In this document: in pieces, positions 36,274 to 47,976 of the stretch
Numbering within the stretch: position 1 is the stretch's first letter
Layout of the letters: each line of letters begins with the position of its first letter
NCBI GenBank assembly: GCA_027625915.1
Contig: JANTQA010000021.1
Span: 2,852,001-2,916,000 of the forward strand
DNA length: 64,000 nucleotides
Reading direction: 5' to 3'
DNA from: Anaeramoeba flamelloides
Lineage: Eukaryota > Metamonada > Anaeramoebidae
Translations under genes and position numbers: made by a program
The notes under the pieces: generated by a model
Told to the model about the DNA's origin: nothing
The model's database searches: none
What the model saw: the letters and a program-made list of their open reading frames with translations, nothing else

Positions 36274-37019
36274 TTCACCAGATTTGACTTTCTTTTAATT
36301 TTTTTGAAGATCATTATTCGAAGAGTGTTTTTTGACTTTTTCGTAGTGACTGAATACTACCGTCAAAATTTTTAAATTACTTATCATTTTTTCATTTTGA
36401 AAATTTCATTTATTTGTTCATTTTTTTTTTTTAATCTTTTTTTTTTTGTCAGTTTTTTACTGAAGAGAAAATAAAATTTGGAAAATTCATAAATAATTAA
36501 TTGATAAAATTTTAATTGATGAGTTAGTTATTTTGGTATTTGCTTTTGTTTTTTTTATTTTATAAGGAAAATTCAAGGGTGATGCAATTTCAAAATTTTC
36601 AAAAAGTATACCAATATTTTCTTCAGAAAGAATTATAAAAGAATTACAGTACTTGGAAAATGAGAAAAAAAGATTGGTACATCACTAATATGAAAAAATA
36701 AAATTGAAAAATAAAAGTTAGACGAAATTATAACTTCAATTATCATTTCATCCTTGTTAATTGGGTTTATTCAAAAGTTAATGAACATTCCAGTTCTTAA
36801 AAATCTCGAGGATTTTTTTTTTTGTTGTTAATAGCACTACGATTTTTAAAAGTCTCTAGTCCAGAAAAAAAGGATTTTTTGGGGTAAAAACTTTTAAATG
36901 GATGAGACAATGAATTTAAGTTCAATTTAACTTTAGGCTTTTTTCTGAATAGATAATAACTAATAGTTTTTAAAACACTCTACCCATCTAAAAAAAACCC
37001 AAATACAAAAAAAAAAAAT
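36274..37019. other. Intergenic DNA downstream of arsM
   Basis: AT-rich 3' flank with no supported feature. Confidence 0.5.
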
Positions 37020-37730
37020 AACTGATGATAACTATTGAAAGTGTCCTTAGAGTGTCGTCAAGCGCCTAGGTTTTTCAGAAATAAAAAGAATTGAGTAAAA
37101 TCTTTGATTTTTATCTATTCTTTTAAATTCCCGAAAACTAAACGAAAGTTTCCGCAAATTATTGTCAAGTGCCGTCAAGTGTCGTAGAGTACCATAGAGT
37201 GCCTAGGTTTCTTGGGGTTTTCTGTTTTATTTGTGAAGTGTTCTAGGTTTTTTTTTAAATTTTTGAAATAAACAGAAAATATATATGAATTTTCATTTTA
37301 TTTCAAAAATTAAAAAAAAACTGTGAGGAAAGTTTACTAGGTTTTCCAGAATTCAAAAGTATGGAGTAAAATCTTTTTTATTTTTCTCAATTCTTTTAAA
37401 TTCTGGAAAAACTAACGAAAAGTGTCCGTTGAGTGCCTAGGTTTTTTTTAATTTCTAAGTATGGGGTAAAAAATTTTTGATTTTACTCAATTCTTTTAAA
37501 TTCTGGAAAATCTAACGAAAAATGTACTAGTTTTTTTTTACTTTTTGTTATAAACCGAAAATTTTAAAAAAATTTTCGGTTTATTACCCAAATTAAAAAA
37601 AACCTAACGAAAAGTGTCCTAGGTTTTTTTTACTTTTTGGAATAAACTGAAAATTTATAAAAATTTTTGTTTAATTTCAAAAAGTAAAAAAAACCTAACG
37701 GAAAATCAAAGAAAAAATATTTTTTCCAAT
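37020..37730. repeat. Array of short imperfect hairpins
   Basis: Repeated blocks of about 60-110 bp alternate between CCTAGGTTTTTTT, TTTTTGAAATAAACTGAAAA and its inverse, AAAAAAACCTAACGAAAAGT, and AATTGAGTAAAATCTTTGAT with TTCTTTTAAATTCTGGAAAA. AGTGCCGTCAAGTGTCGT occurs near 37150 and a variant near 37050. Each block is close to palindromic. Related blocks occur at 45790-46160 and 24750-25060. No coding content. Confidence 0.6.
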
Positions 37731-37829
37731 TTAAAAGAACAAATAATTCTTTAATAGTCAAAATAATTGATTCCCTATTTGAAAGATATTCATCAGATTT
37801 AAAATACTATCAAAATATAATAAAATAAC

Positions 37830-38440
37830 CTCTTAAGGGAGTAGCCATGATAAAGGAAATTTTTCACTTTTTTGCAATTTTGAAAAGGATCAGAAAATAA
37901 CTTTTTTTACTTGGGCTGTAACTCATTGATTTTTATTATCTAAAGTATTTGATTCATTATTTTTTGAATTTTTTTTCAAAATCTCAAAGAAATTACCAGA
38001 ATAGAATGTTGGGTTGAATTGCTTAAAATAGTATTTCGAATGTTGAATGACTTATCTTTTGTACTTATCTCAACATTTTATTATGGCGTTTGATTTTTTC
38101 ATTTTTTATTTATTCATCATTTTTGAGATTGTTTTAATCATCACAACAAAAAGCAATTAGAAATATTTTTTTATCAGTTACATTTGGAAAAAAGGTGTTT
38201 TTGTTTAAAATGAACAACAACCTTATAATCGAGAGAATCGCAAAAGAAAATACAGATAGGTTTTAATAGCTAGTAAGGTTCCAAAAAATAATAATTATAC
38301 TAAAACATATCTGGTTAGAATTTCAAATAGTTGGATTTATTGTAATTGTAGATATAAATATGATTATATTTTTTCAAATTTTAAACCAAAAAATATCTAA
38401 AAGTTTTATTCTAAGAATCAAAAATTATTTTCTCCCAGTA
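37830..38440 (+). repeat. Dispersed repeat, family G copy 1
   Basis: Starts at CTTAAGGGAGTAGCCATGAT and is inverted relative to 58910-59540, with long shared blocks such as TTTTTCACTTTTTTGCA, TAACTCATTGATTTTT and TTTATTCATCATTTTTGA. Over about 610 bp the two are clearly homologous. Only one sharp end is visible and I could not find matching terminal repeats. Confidence 0.65.
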
Positions 38441-41319
38441 AACCAAAAAAAAACTAAAACCCCATTCCAAAAATTTGGAAACATCTAAAATCCAAAATAG
38501 GCAAAAAAAAACCCAATTTATTATATTTTTCCAAACTTAATATAAAATCACATTTAAGTGACATTATATTAATGTTTTTATAAGTAATCATTTTCATCCA
38601 AATAAAAGAAAAAAAATATATAACAAAAAAATAAATCATAACTAGTGTTTCCAAAATATTGAAACTAGTTAGGACAAAAAATGAAATTGATAAATATGTT
38701 AACATTTCACCAACAATTGTTGACCAATCAAAAGATAAGATATAATGGACCAATTGTCTTTTATAATCCAATTTAAGAAACTCAACAGTAACCTTCTATC
38801 GAACCATTGAAAAAAATTCCTGATCTAACGAAACAGATTTTTTTTTCGAAAAAAACGAAAGGCAAACAAAAACAAAAAATTCAAAAAAATTAAATAGTTT
38901 GTACAATCAAATAATTTCCAAATTGATGTAAAGTATGTTATTGCTATTATTTTAACTGTTTAAACTGCACCTAATTTTTTTAAAATTAAGTTTATCTAAA
39001 TAAAAAAAAAAATTAAAACTATTTTATCAATATAATTTTTTTTTTTTATTGTTTCACATTACTAAAAAACAAAATAACAAATAATTTTTTAAATAAAATT
39101 TTTTGAGAATCTATGATCACACACCACGAAAATAAAATACTCTTATCTCACTTCTCTCAAATTTTGATAATGACTTATGGTGTGGCCACTCCCTTCACTG
39201 TGAAAAAAAAAAATATTCAAATTTTTTACTATTAAATTGAAAAAAATCTTAATAGAATCTGGAAAACTGGATTTTCCAATATAAATTGAAAAATATCTAT
39301 AAAAATATTTTTTAATAAAAGATCTTTTATTAACCATTATTGTTTATTCTAACTGAAGTTATTAAAAAGGGTAAAATTAGCAAATATTTTTATTTTTTTT
39401 TGGAAAAATTTCTTCATGATCGATACATTTGATAGAAAGAGAGAATTTCCAATCGATTAAATTTCAAACTTCTAATTTAAAGAGTATCTAAATAGCTACA
39501 GTTATCATAATTATTTGAATCTTAATTTATTTTTCTAAAAAAAAGTAAGAAAGAAAAAAAGAAAGAATAATTGGGGAAAGAATGATAAAAAGTCATTTTG
39601 AAGAGCGGATAAAATAATGAGGTTTAAAATACTTTTTGTGAGAGACTTGGAGTTTTCTCATGAAATGAATTTGCTCATTGGTTTTATTTTACCTTGGGTC
39701 CCCTTTCCCCAATTATATGTTGAGTCATGTTGGTCAAAAGATATTCTATAGTGATGTTGTATTTTTCTTTTATGCTGGTGGAAAAAAAGTGAAACGCTGG
39801 TTTTTAATTGGGAGCATTACTGAAAATTCAAAGCAAGATCAATGAAAAAAAGAATAAATCAATAAATAAAGACAAAATGAAGTATTCACCACAATAACAT
39901 ATTTTTAAATACTATCTTTTAGTATGGGCTTTTCTTTGATTGATCAATTATTAAAAATTTGTTCAAAAAATTATCTATTTTTGAGATCTCCAAAACTACA
40001 TAACAATTTCGATAAGAAAGTTGATTTAAAGTGTGTTTGTTGTTTTGTTTGAAAATAATATAATTGATTATTATTTGAATTTAATTGGTTTCTTCTTTAA
40101 TTGATTTTACTATTCATTTTCCGGTTCTATTAATGTTCCCAATTAAAAAATGTGTTGAACTTTTTTTCCACAATGGTCAAAAATTTATTTCAACGCCAAA
40201 ACAAAAAAAAAGGAAAAAGCCAATAATACTGTTATTTTTCTCAAGCAAAAATATTGGAAAAAATATAAAAAATGTTGCTATATCTTTGTGATCAACATCA
40301 CGTAACATATTCGATATTGTTTACCAAATGTTCTTGTATTGGGTTAAGCTTTTCTTTTCTGGAAAGAAAAAAATAAGCTAAAAATTAGTGAAAAAATATC
40401 AAAACTTTTTCAAATTAAAAATATAGGAGGAAATTGTTTAAATTGGGATTTTGGAGTTTTTTTTGGGAAAGAAAATTCAAATTCATAAAGTGAAAAATTC
40501 AAGTTACTAAAAATATCAGATCACTTTATCAAAAAAAAAATATTGCAAATAAAAAGGTTTATTTTGGCTTTTGGATCTTATCAATTGACTTTTTGAAATC
40601 AAAAAAAAATATCAATTTTTTGATAAAAATTTTTTTACTTAGGATCAAAAAAAGAGTAGCAATCGAAGCAATCAACCATTTAATAGGAGTTGGAAAAATT
40701 AAGTTTCATTTTTACTTTTTTTTTTTTTATAATTGAAATGACAGAATTTCAAAAAGAGAAAATAACAAAACATTTTTTTTTATTTATAATTTTGTTGTCT
40801 TGGGATGTTTAATGGTCCAAAATTTTACTCTTTTAGTGGCCAATCAGATAACAACAATTCACCAGACGAAGTTCCAATATCAAATGAGAGTTTGGAACAA
40901 ATATTAAAAGAAATTAAAATACAAATGAAGATTTTTTATATTTGTTGTTTTTAACATTTCTAACTATTTTCGATAAAGATCGCAAAGGATGAAAAATAAA
41001 TAAAAAAAAAATTTTGTTTTTTTTTTTTAGTCTTTTTTATTTTTTTCATATTGTTTGCCCACAAAAAATAACATTTGCTATTGCTTTTTTTAAAAAAAAA
41101 CATCTGAATATATTTTTTTAGAAGCTTTCAGCTTCACAAATAAATATATTCGATATTTTTTTTTTTAAAAATCAATAACTGCTGATAATTAGTTGAGTAT
41201 ATCCAATTAAGATTTTTTTTTCTGGAAATAACCAATATTACAATTCTAAAAAAAAAGTTATTTTTTATCGTTTTTTTATAGCTTTGCTTTCAAAACAAAA
41301 TAATAACATATATTTTGTA
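38441..41319. other. Gene-free AT-rich stretch
   Basis: Frames at 38454-38771, 39143-39337 and 40085-40291 are short and Phe/Ile/Lys-rich, without a domain. No paired inverted ends seen. Confidence 0.5.
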
Positions 41320-41490
41320 ACTTTTGAGTCTGAGTATTGATGATTCTACATTTAAATTTGTCCCACAATTCATATTTTTTTCTAAAAATTCCTGACTTTT
41401 TTACTAATACAAAGATCATTTTGAATTGGTCAGATCAACTAAGAGTACTTATTTTACTAATCAATTTTTTAGAGACATTTAATACATTTA
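41320..41490 (+). repeat. Dispersed repeat, family F copy 3
   Basis: Same orientation as 15400-15560. It shares ATTTAAATTTGTC, ACTAATACAAAGATCATTTT and GTCAGATCAACTA. A frame downstream (41790-42011) of mixed composition may be part of the same decayed element, but no domain is visible. Confidence 0.5.
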
Positions 41491-42665
41491 GAATTCATCT
41501 GATTTACACCCAATAACAACATACAATATTTTAATCTGAGGCTTCTCATTGGCAGATGCTAACCCTTAAAACAATAAACTTTATGCTTTAATTGATCATA
41601 AATAATGATGGAACTGAAGATCACTCCAACAAGAATGTGAAAAGGACAATTAGAATTCTAGAACTATTAACCTTGAGGAACATACTGGTATTTGCAATTT
41701 AACAGAGTTTACAATTTCAACTGATTATCTATTTTTCCATTCTTCAAAATTGCTTTCATTGAGATCAATCGAGATCACCAAAACAAAAAATGCTGAAAAA
41801 GATCAAGAGAGACTACAAATTTCCGTCTATTTCAATGAAACCTTTCTCTTTGGTAAAGAAAAAGAGGAAAATGAAGAGAATATTTGTTACCATTAATTCT
41901 AAAAATACAAGTACAATAAACCAATACCCTGATGGCAACGAGACAACATTGCGTAGTTACGAAAACAAATGTTCAGGCTCCACAAATTTGACAATGAGTA
42001 AAAGGAAATGAAGACAAGTCTTTTGATCTTGTCATTGATTTTATTTGTACATGTTGTTAACGTTTGAAAAAACTGTTGTTTTTAAAGATCTGTTTGTTGG
42101 TCCAAAAGGCATTTTGAAAACAAAAGATCATTAATAGACAATAAAAATTTATCATCTATTATATTATGATGAATTTTTCTTCACAATTTGTGATTTATTG
42201 CAATTTTATTCATAATCACAGGTTTTCTAATTTTTTTGTAATTGAGAAGGTTTCAAATCTTTTATAAATTGAAAAAGAAATTGTTAAATACACAAAAAAA
42301 TTAACTGGATAAACTACAAACTTTTGTTAACAGATCTTCCAAAAATAAAAGTCTTGTTTGTTCTTGATTTCTTTTCTTGAAATTAAAAAAATTCCAAAAA
42401 TTATTTGAAAAAAAAATTAAAACTAGAAAGAAAAAAACATTGAAATTGTGTTTCTCTCGATTTATTATTAAACCCACTAAAAAGATAAAAAAGTCAAATA
42501 ACTTTGATAGTCGTATTCGTAATTGATTAACAATATGAATTATTCCCAAGCCTAATCTACTTTTAATGTTTTTTGTTTTGTTTTGTTTAATTTTATTCTT
42601 TTATTTAAAAGCAATAGATTTGAAAATACAAAGTGTGGTAAAGGATTGTTGGTGGTTTGGATTTA

Positions 42666-42887
42666 TTATTTTCGAAACCCGAGTAACCCAAAAGTGTTTT
42701 TTTTTGAATTCTTTTTTGATTGCATGCGGTATTCTTCAAGGAGTTTTTTTTCTTTTTCAAATAATTCTTCCTCATATTTGCTATCGTTTGATCGTTCTTT
42801 TTTGTTTAAATAATAAAAACTCAAAAAAAGACCCCCCAATACACCTAATGTTATCATTGGTGATTTTTGTGAAAAATAAGATGACAT
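42666..42887 (-). CDS. Possible small single-pass membrane protein, 73 residues
   Basis: ATG-to-TAA frame with a plausible layout. A short N-terminus is followed by a hydrophobic helix (residues 11-27, MITLGVLGGLFLSFYYL), a Lys-Lys-Glu-Arg boundary and a charged helix (about 38-60). The C-terminal end is NTFGLLGFRK. Composition is more balanced than in chance frames nearby. An overlapping + strand frame (42566-42925) is longer but Phe/Leu-rich and looks like the shadow. Small tail- or N-anchored proteins of this shape occur in mitochondria-related organelles and ER, but I recognise no family. It could also be chance. Confidence 0.45.
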   Translation of the reverse strand: MSSYFSQKSPMITLGVLGGLFLSFYYLNKKERSNDSKYEEELFEKEKKLLEEYRMQSKKNSKKNTFGLLGFRK

Positions 42888-43309
42888 TTTTGAAAAAAGT
42901 GGAAATGCAAAAAATGAAAAAATAATCTGTTTGGAAATAATTTGTAAAAATCATACTAAAACAAAATTCTTGAGGAAACGAAATGGAGTTGCTCAATTCA
43001 TGAAAATAATTTGATTAGAAAATAACGTCAACACATTCAAAATCATTTTTGATTCATTCTTTTGACTTTTTAAGAATTTTTGTTTCTGTTGACTTTTATT
43101 CAACTAAATAACTTTTACTATGAATAAAGAATTTTATGGGTTTAATGCAAAAAAACTTTGTAAAGGTTGACTTTCCTGATATTCTATATAAAGATCTGTT
43201 TTAAAACTCGGTTTGAAGATTAATCAAAAAGGAAAATAAAGTAATATATTTTTAAAAATATTGTAAATGTATCAGTCAACACATCTTTTTAATTGATCTT
43301 TTCAATTTT
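42888..43309. other. Intergenic DNA, no feature seen
   Basis: AT-rich flank between the small frame and the foldback element at 43310. Confidence 0.5.
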
Positions 43310-44092
43310 TAAGGTTTACAATCCTTGAAGTGTGAAATAATATTTACCTTGTATTGGATGTGGCAACTTGTTAGTATGGTTTTTAGCTGGTTGATCTTCA
43401 ACTTTGTATGAATTTTAATAGTGGCTCAAAAATTCCAATTTTTAGTATGATGCTTTTTTTTTTTTTTTGTGTCCTGGAATCTGAATTTAAAGAGTGTAAG
43501 ACTTATAAACTGGTAGGCTAGTTACAGTCGATTCCACTCTTAAGGCACAAACTGCTACGAAATTTAAGGCACATTAAAAATCTCAAATTAAGGCACAAAA
43601 TTTTTAATTTTTTTTTTACAATTTATTTTACTAGAATCTGAATTTTGTATTATAATTTGAGATTTTTTTTGTGCCTTAAATTTCTTTGAAAGTTTGTGCC
43701 TTAAAAGTGGAACTGAATGTATATAAAAAATGTAATTTGTGGGTTCTTAATTGAATTTTTCATTTAGGTTATGGTTTTATATTGATCTTTTCTTGGTAAA
43801 ATTTTTTTCTTTTCATTTAGTAAGTTTTAAAAAAAGTAAAGTAAATATTTTAATTTTCATCAAAACATTAAAACTCTTATTAAATACTATCCGATTTATA
43901 AACCTTACGCTCTTAAATTCGGATTCTAGGACACAAAAAAAAAACAAAAGAGTAATACCAAAAATTGGAATTTTTGAGCCACTATTAAAATTCATACAAA
44001 GTTGAAGATCAACCAGCTAAGAACCATACTAACAAGTTGCCACATCCAATACAAGGTAAATATTATTTCAAATCCCAAGGATTATAAACATT
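43310..44092. mobile_element. Long-arm foldback element, family E copy 2, with a nested hairpin MITE
   Basis: Two arms of about 190 bp (43310-43510 and 43890-44092) are inverted copies at very high identity, for example TTGTATTGGATGTGGCAACT, GCTGGTTGATCTTCAACTTT and GTGGCTCAAAAATTCCAATT. A 199 bp hairpin MITE (43523-43721) has inserted between them. The arms match those of 5784-6315 but are better preserved, so this copy is younger. No transposase. Confidence 0.78.
43523..43721. mobile_element. Hairpin MITE, family H copy 1 (199 bp, nested)
   Basis: It begins TACAGTCGATTCCACTCTTA and ends with the inverse of TACATTCAGTTCCACTTTTA. The two halves pair along nearly the whole length (AAGGCACAAACT, AATTTAAGGCAC, ATCTCAAATTAAGGCACAAA and their inverses). 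TA at both ends. It lies inside the long-arm foldback element. Confidence 0.82.
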
Positions 44093-44550
44093 AGAGTCTA
44101 TCTATGTATTTGTAATTGATTATCAGTACCTATTTGATCTACATTATAAGATAAAAATCATTTCATTAAACAGAATAATTATTGTTTTTTCAAAAAGTTA
44201 TAATAAAAATAAATTAGTATAATCATTGACTAAAAAATATATAGAAACAAAATTCAAGAGAGAAAAATACTTTAATAAAAAATAATATTTTATTTTTATT
44301 ATTGAATAAGTGTAAATTCCACTCTAGATTCCCTAATAGTTAAATTTCATTTCATAAATTTAAGCTTGAAATCATAGATTTCACGATTATTAATTAATGA
44401 AAATAATTTCAAACTATCACAATTTGCAATTATTTTATTAAGATTTATTTCTTTTAATTTTTTATTGAAAAAATTATCAATCTTTTTCATAAGAAAATAC
44501 ATATCCCTATAAAAAAATGATCAATATTTTCGAGGATTTCCTTGAGAAAA

Positions 44551-44749
44551 TACAGTCAGTTTCAAATTTTAGGCATAAACTTTTAATGAAATTTAAAGCA
44601 CAAAAAAATCTCAAATTAAGGCACAAAATTTGCAATTTTTTTTTAACAAATTATTTTACTAGAATCTGAATTTTGTGCCTTAATTTGAGATTTTTTGTAT
44701 GCCTTAAATTAAGTTGTAAGTTTGTGTCTTAAAAGTTGAACTTGCTGTA
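44551..44749. mobile_element. Hairpin MITE, family H copy 2 (199 bp)
   Basis: It runs from TACAGTCAGTTTCAAATTTT to the inverse of TACAGCAAGTTCAACTTTTA. Same hairpin plan and same length as copy 1, with TA at both ends. The central segment TTATTTTACTAGAATCTGAA is shared with copies 1, 3 and 4. Confidence 0.82.
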
Positions 44750-45161
44750 TCTAGCCCATTTGAAATCAAACTCAAACTGTTTCTAATTATACACTAGTAA
44801 ATTATTTCCAAATTAATTTCTTCTTATCTTACACACTTTTTCATTTTCCAACTGTTCTATATCCATAAATAAAAAAAATGAAAAACAATAAATTATTTAA
44901 ATGTTATTCACCAATAAGCAATTATCTTATTAACAATCAAATTCAATAGTATAAAAGATTTGAGACGTGCCCCACTTGTTTGAAAAGTATTTTTATACCA
45001 ATAAAAGAATAAAATAGTCAAAAATTATCACCTATAAAAAATTTTTTTTATTACTTTTTTATTATTTATTATTCTTTTGTCTTTTTCAACAGTACCTTTT
45101 TTATCAGAAATTAGAATCAATTTTATACTTCAGGCTTACTTATCAACTTAATTTCATTAAA

Positions 45162-45310
45162 TAAAGCCAGTTTCAAATTTAAGGGACAAACTTTCAACGA
45201 AATTTAAGGAACAAAAAATCTCTTATTAAGGCACAAAATTTGGAATTTTTTTTAAACAAATTATTTTGCTAGAATCTGACGTTTGTGCTTTCAAATTGGA
45301 AATGATTGTA
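45162..45310. mobile_element. Hairpin MITE, family H copy 3 (internally deleted)
   Basis: Starts TAAAGCCAGTTTCAAATTTA and ends with the inverse of TACAATCATTTCCAATTTGA. About 50 bp of the right half is missing compared with the 199 bp copies. It keeps AACTTTCAACGAAATTTAAG. Confidence 0.7.
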
Positions 45311-46790
45311 AATTTCTTTCTTTTTTTTTCTAGGCGATTAAAAAAAAAATAAAATAAGTTGAAATAAGAAAGTAAAATAATTAAATTAAATAGAATCTCA
45401 CCTTTTTACTTTTTTTCTAACAAAAAATTGTTTAAGAAATAATACAACTTTACAATTATACTCTATAAATTTAAAATTTAAATAACTGATGAATAGCTAT
45501 ATTAGAAAGTCCTGACAAATTTATATATCACATTCTGAATGATTTAGAAAATTTTGATAGATTTTCCGAAAACCCATTTGGAAATGATTACAAGAATAGA
45601 ATCTCAAAGTTCAATTCAACATTTTGAAATTAAACAGTAAAAAATTCTTAAAAATTTTTCTTGCCAATTTAGAATTTATTTGAGTATCTTTCAAAGCTGG
45701 TATCAATCTAATAAATATCTTCCAAATCGGGAATTAATTATTTTGAAATATTATAGAATTATTTTTTGATTTAAATTTAAAAAACAGATATTTTTTTTTA
45801 CTTTAACCTTTAGGTTTTTTTAAATATTTTGAATAAACTGAAAATTTTAAGAAATTTTCGGTATATTCTAAAAAGGAAAAAAACCAATGACACTTATGGT
45901 ATTTTTTTTTTAATTTTTGAAATAAACTGAAAATTTAAATAAATTTTCGGTTAATTCCAATAAGTAAAAAAACCAAGTGCACTTTCTTAGGATTCCAGAA
46001 TTTAAAAGAATTGAGTAAAATTTTTGATTTTTATATATTCTTTTGAATTCTGGAAAAGTTTTTCACTTGAGGACACTTTCCTTAGTGTTTTTTAATATTT
46101 ACAATAGAGCATAATCTGCAAGATTTTACTCGTTTCTTTTAAAATCTGGAAAACATATGACACAAAATATTTATCATTAGTTAAATTTTTTTCTATATTT
46201 TATTTTTATTCGATGATTACAACATATTTCAAAAACTATTAGTTATTATCTATTCAAAATAAATAGATCTCAGTTAACTTGATACAAAATTCATTTTCCA
46301 ACCTTTAAAATTTTTCACCGCCCCAAAAAACTACCTTTTTTTCTTGACTAGTGAATTTTCAACATCTTGTAATAATAACAACAATAAATACAATTGAAAT
46401 GTATAATTTAAATTTCTGGAGTGTTAATTTATATTGAAAATAAACTCTATTACTAATTACAAAATGTTAATTAAAGTAAAAGTTTAATCTAATTTTTATT
46501 TTTTCAAATCTATTTTTTTTTTTTTACTTGCTCAGAACAAAATTTTTACATTCTTTTTTCATATTGCCAAGTAATTAGTAAATATTGACTAACAACTCAG
46601 TGTAATTGAATGGAAGTTCCATAAATAAATATTATCTCTTAATGGCAACTCTGTGGTTAGGTGGATATTTAACACAAAACAATAAATAAAATCCAAAAAT
46701 GTGAAATTTTTTCTATAAAAAATTTATTTTGATTTTTCAATAGCAGATCGCAATCAGTGAAGCCTATATTAATTTTTGGAATATGTATTA
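45311..46790. other. Intergenic DNA with hairpin-array fragments
   Basis: At 45790-46160 there are blocks of the same kind as the array at 37020-37730: TTTGAAATAAACTGAAAATT and its inverse, AATTGAGTAAAAT, and TTCTTTTGAATTCTGGAAAA. The rest is AT-rich with no feature. Confidence 0.5.
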
Positions 46791-47932
46791 TAAGGCATTT
46801 CCAAAAAAGTGAGGCATCTTTTTTTAGATTTCCTTAAAAAAACATCTATTTTAGTACAGGTATTTGTTAATTGACAATATCAAATTAAGTTTGATCTTAA
46901 TACCAATTGAATCAATGACTAATGTATTTATTTCAAAATATGTTCCATGAAAGATTTCCAAAAAATAAAAAATGAAAATAGCACACTTTTATTGGAGAAA
47001 ACAATGTAAACTAAAATTCAAAATTTTCTACACAGCTAAAACTATCCAAACAATCCCAATAATACAAATTTCATTCAAATTGCACAAAAATTTTGATTTT
47101 TGAAAAATAGGAAAATCATTTTTTCATCTTTTCCCCTTTTTTGTATACATTTCATTTTTTGAATTTCGTAACTTGTTTCGTTGAATTCAATCAAAAAATT
47201 TTTTTGAACAATTGATATTAGGTTAAAGTCAAGTTGTTCCAAATAGAAGAACTCAAATAAAATTAGTCAATGGTAGTATCTAACGTGTTGATCGATCAAT
47301 ATTCCTAATAGAATTCAAACAAATTAGCCAATATGTATTTTTTTGTTTTGCTCTCTCCAAAATTTTTAACACACCCTTGATTTATTTGTATTGATAATTA
47401 TTTATTTTTTGTTTTTTGAGTATTGTAATTTATAAAAAAGTGCTAACATTTCAATTAGTGAATGGTTTTAATTTGGTATTTCTTCTTTAATTGATTTAAT
47501 AAGATTTTTTTTTAAAAAATTGAATTTTGGTGTGTTAAAAATTTTGAATTGAGGTTTACTATCAATTTCAATAAAAAACTGGAAATATGGAAAGGGTACC
47601 AATGATTTTTTAAATAATCAAATGCAGTTTATATATTTTCAATTCTATTTAAAATTTTTTTTGGGATTAAACAAGTTATGAAAATGATTTTTTGGATCAA
47701 AAAGAAAATAATAAACACTAATTTTCACCCCTAAAAAATATCAGATAAAATCGAGATCAGAAAATTTAATATCTTTTATTTGTGGAATACAATACTAAGA
47801 AACAAATTGAATTATTATCAAGAATCGAAAAATGGTAGTTAATGGTTTTGGATATTTAAAGACTATTTTGAAGATTGATTTTAATAAATATATTTAAAAA
47901 TAAATTTGCCCCGCTTTCTTGGAAATAGCTTA
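46791..47932 (+). mobile_element. Non-autonomous DNA transposon, family A copy 3, interrupted by a nested element
   Basis: It starts TAAGGCATTTCCAAAAAAGT and ends CTTTCTTGGAAATAGCTTA. Left (46791-47008) and right (47557-47932) parts align collinearly with copy 1 (644-1231). The 548 bp between them is foreign (see 47009-47556). Without the insert the element is about 592 bp including one TA, as expected. Confidence 0.8.
47009..47556. mobile_element. Nested MITE inside family A copy 3
   Basis: The insert is flanked by TA on both sides (47007-47008 and 47557-47558). The uninterrupted copy 1 has a single TA at this place (GCAATGTACTACC), so a TA target duplication is visible directly. The insert's ends are inverted: AAACTAAAATTCAAAATTTT on the left, and AAACCTCAATTCAAAATTTT read from the right, followed by ACACA on both. 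A further copy of the CAAAATTTTTAACACACC end lies inside near 47360, so it may itself be composite. Confidence 0.78.
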
Positions 47933-47976
47933 TATATTTGGAATTCATTAGGCGCGCCCATCCTTAAGTTATGTAA

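Noticed and set aside
42566-42925. 119-codon plus-strand frame
   Set aside because: Phe/Leu/Lys-rich and overlaps a minus-strand frame with a better protein-like layout (42666-42887).
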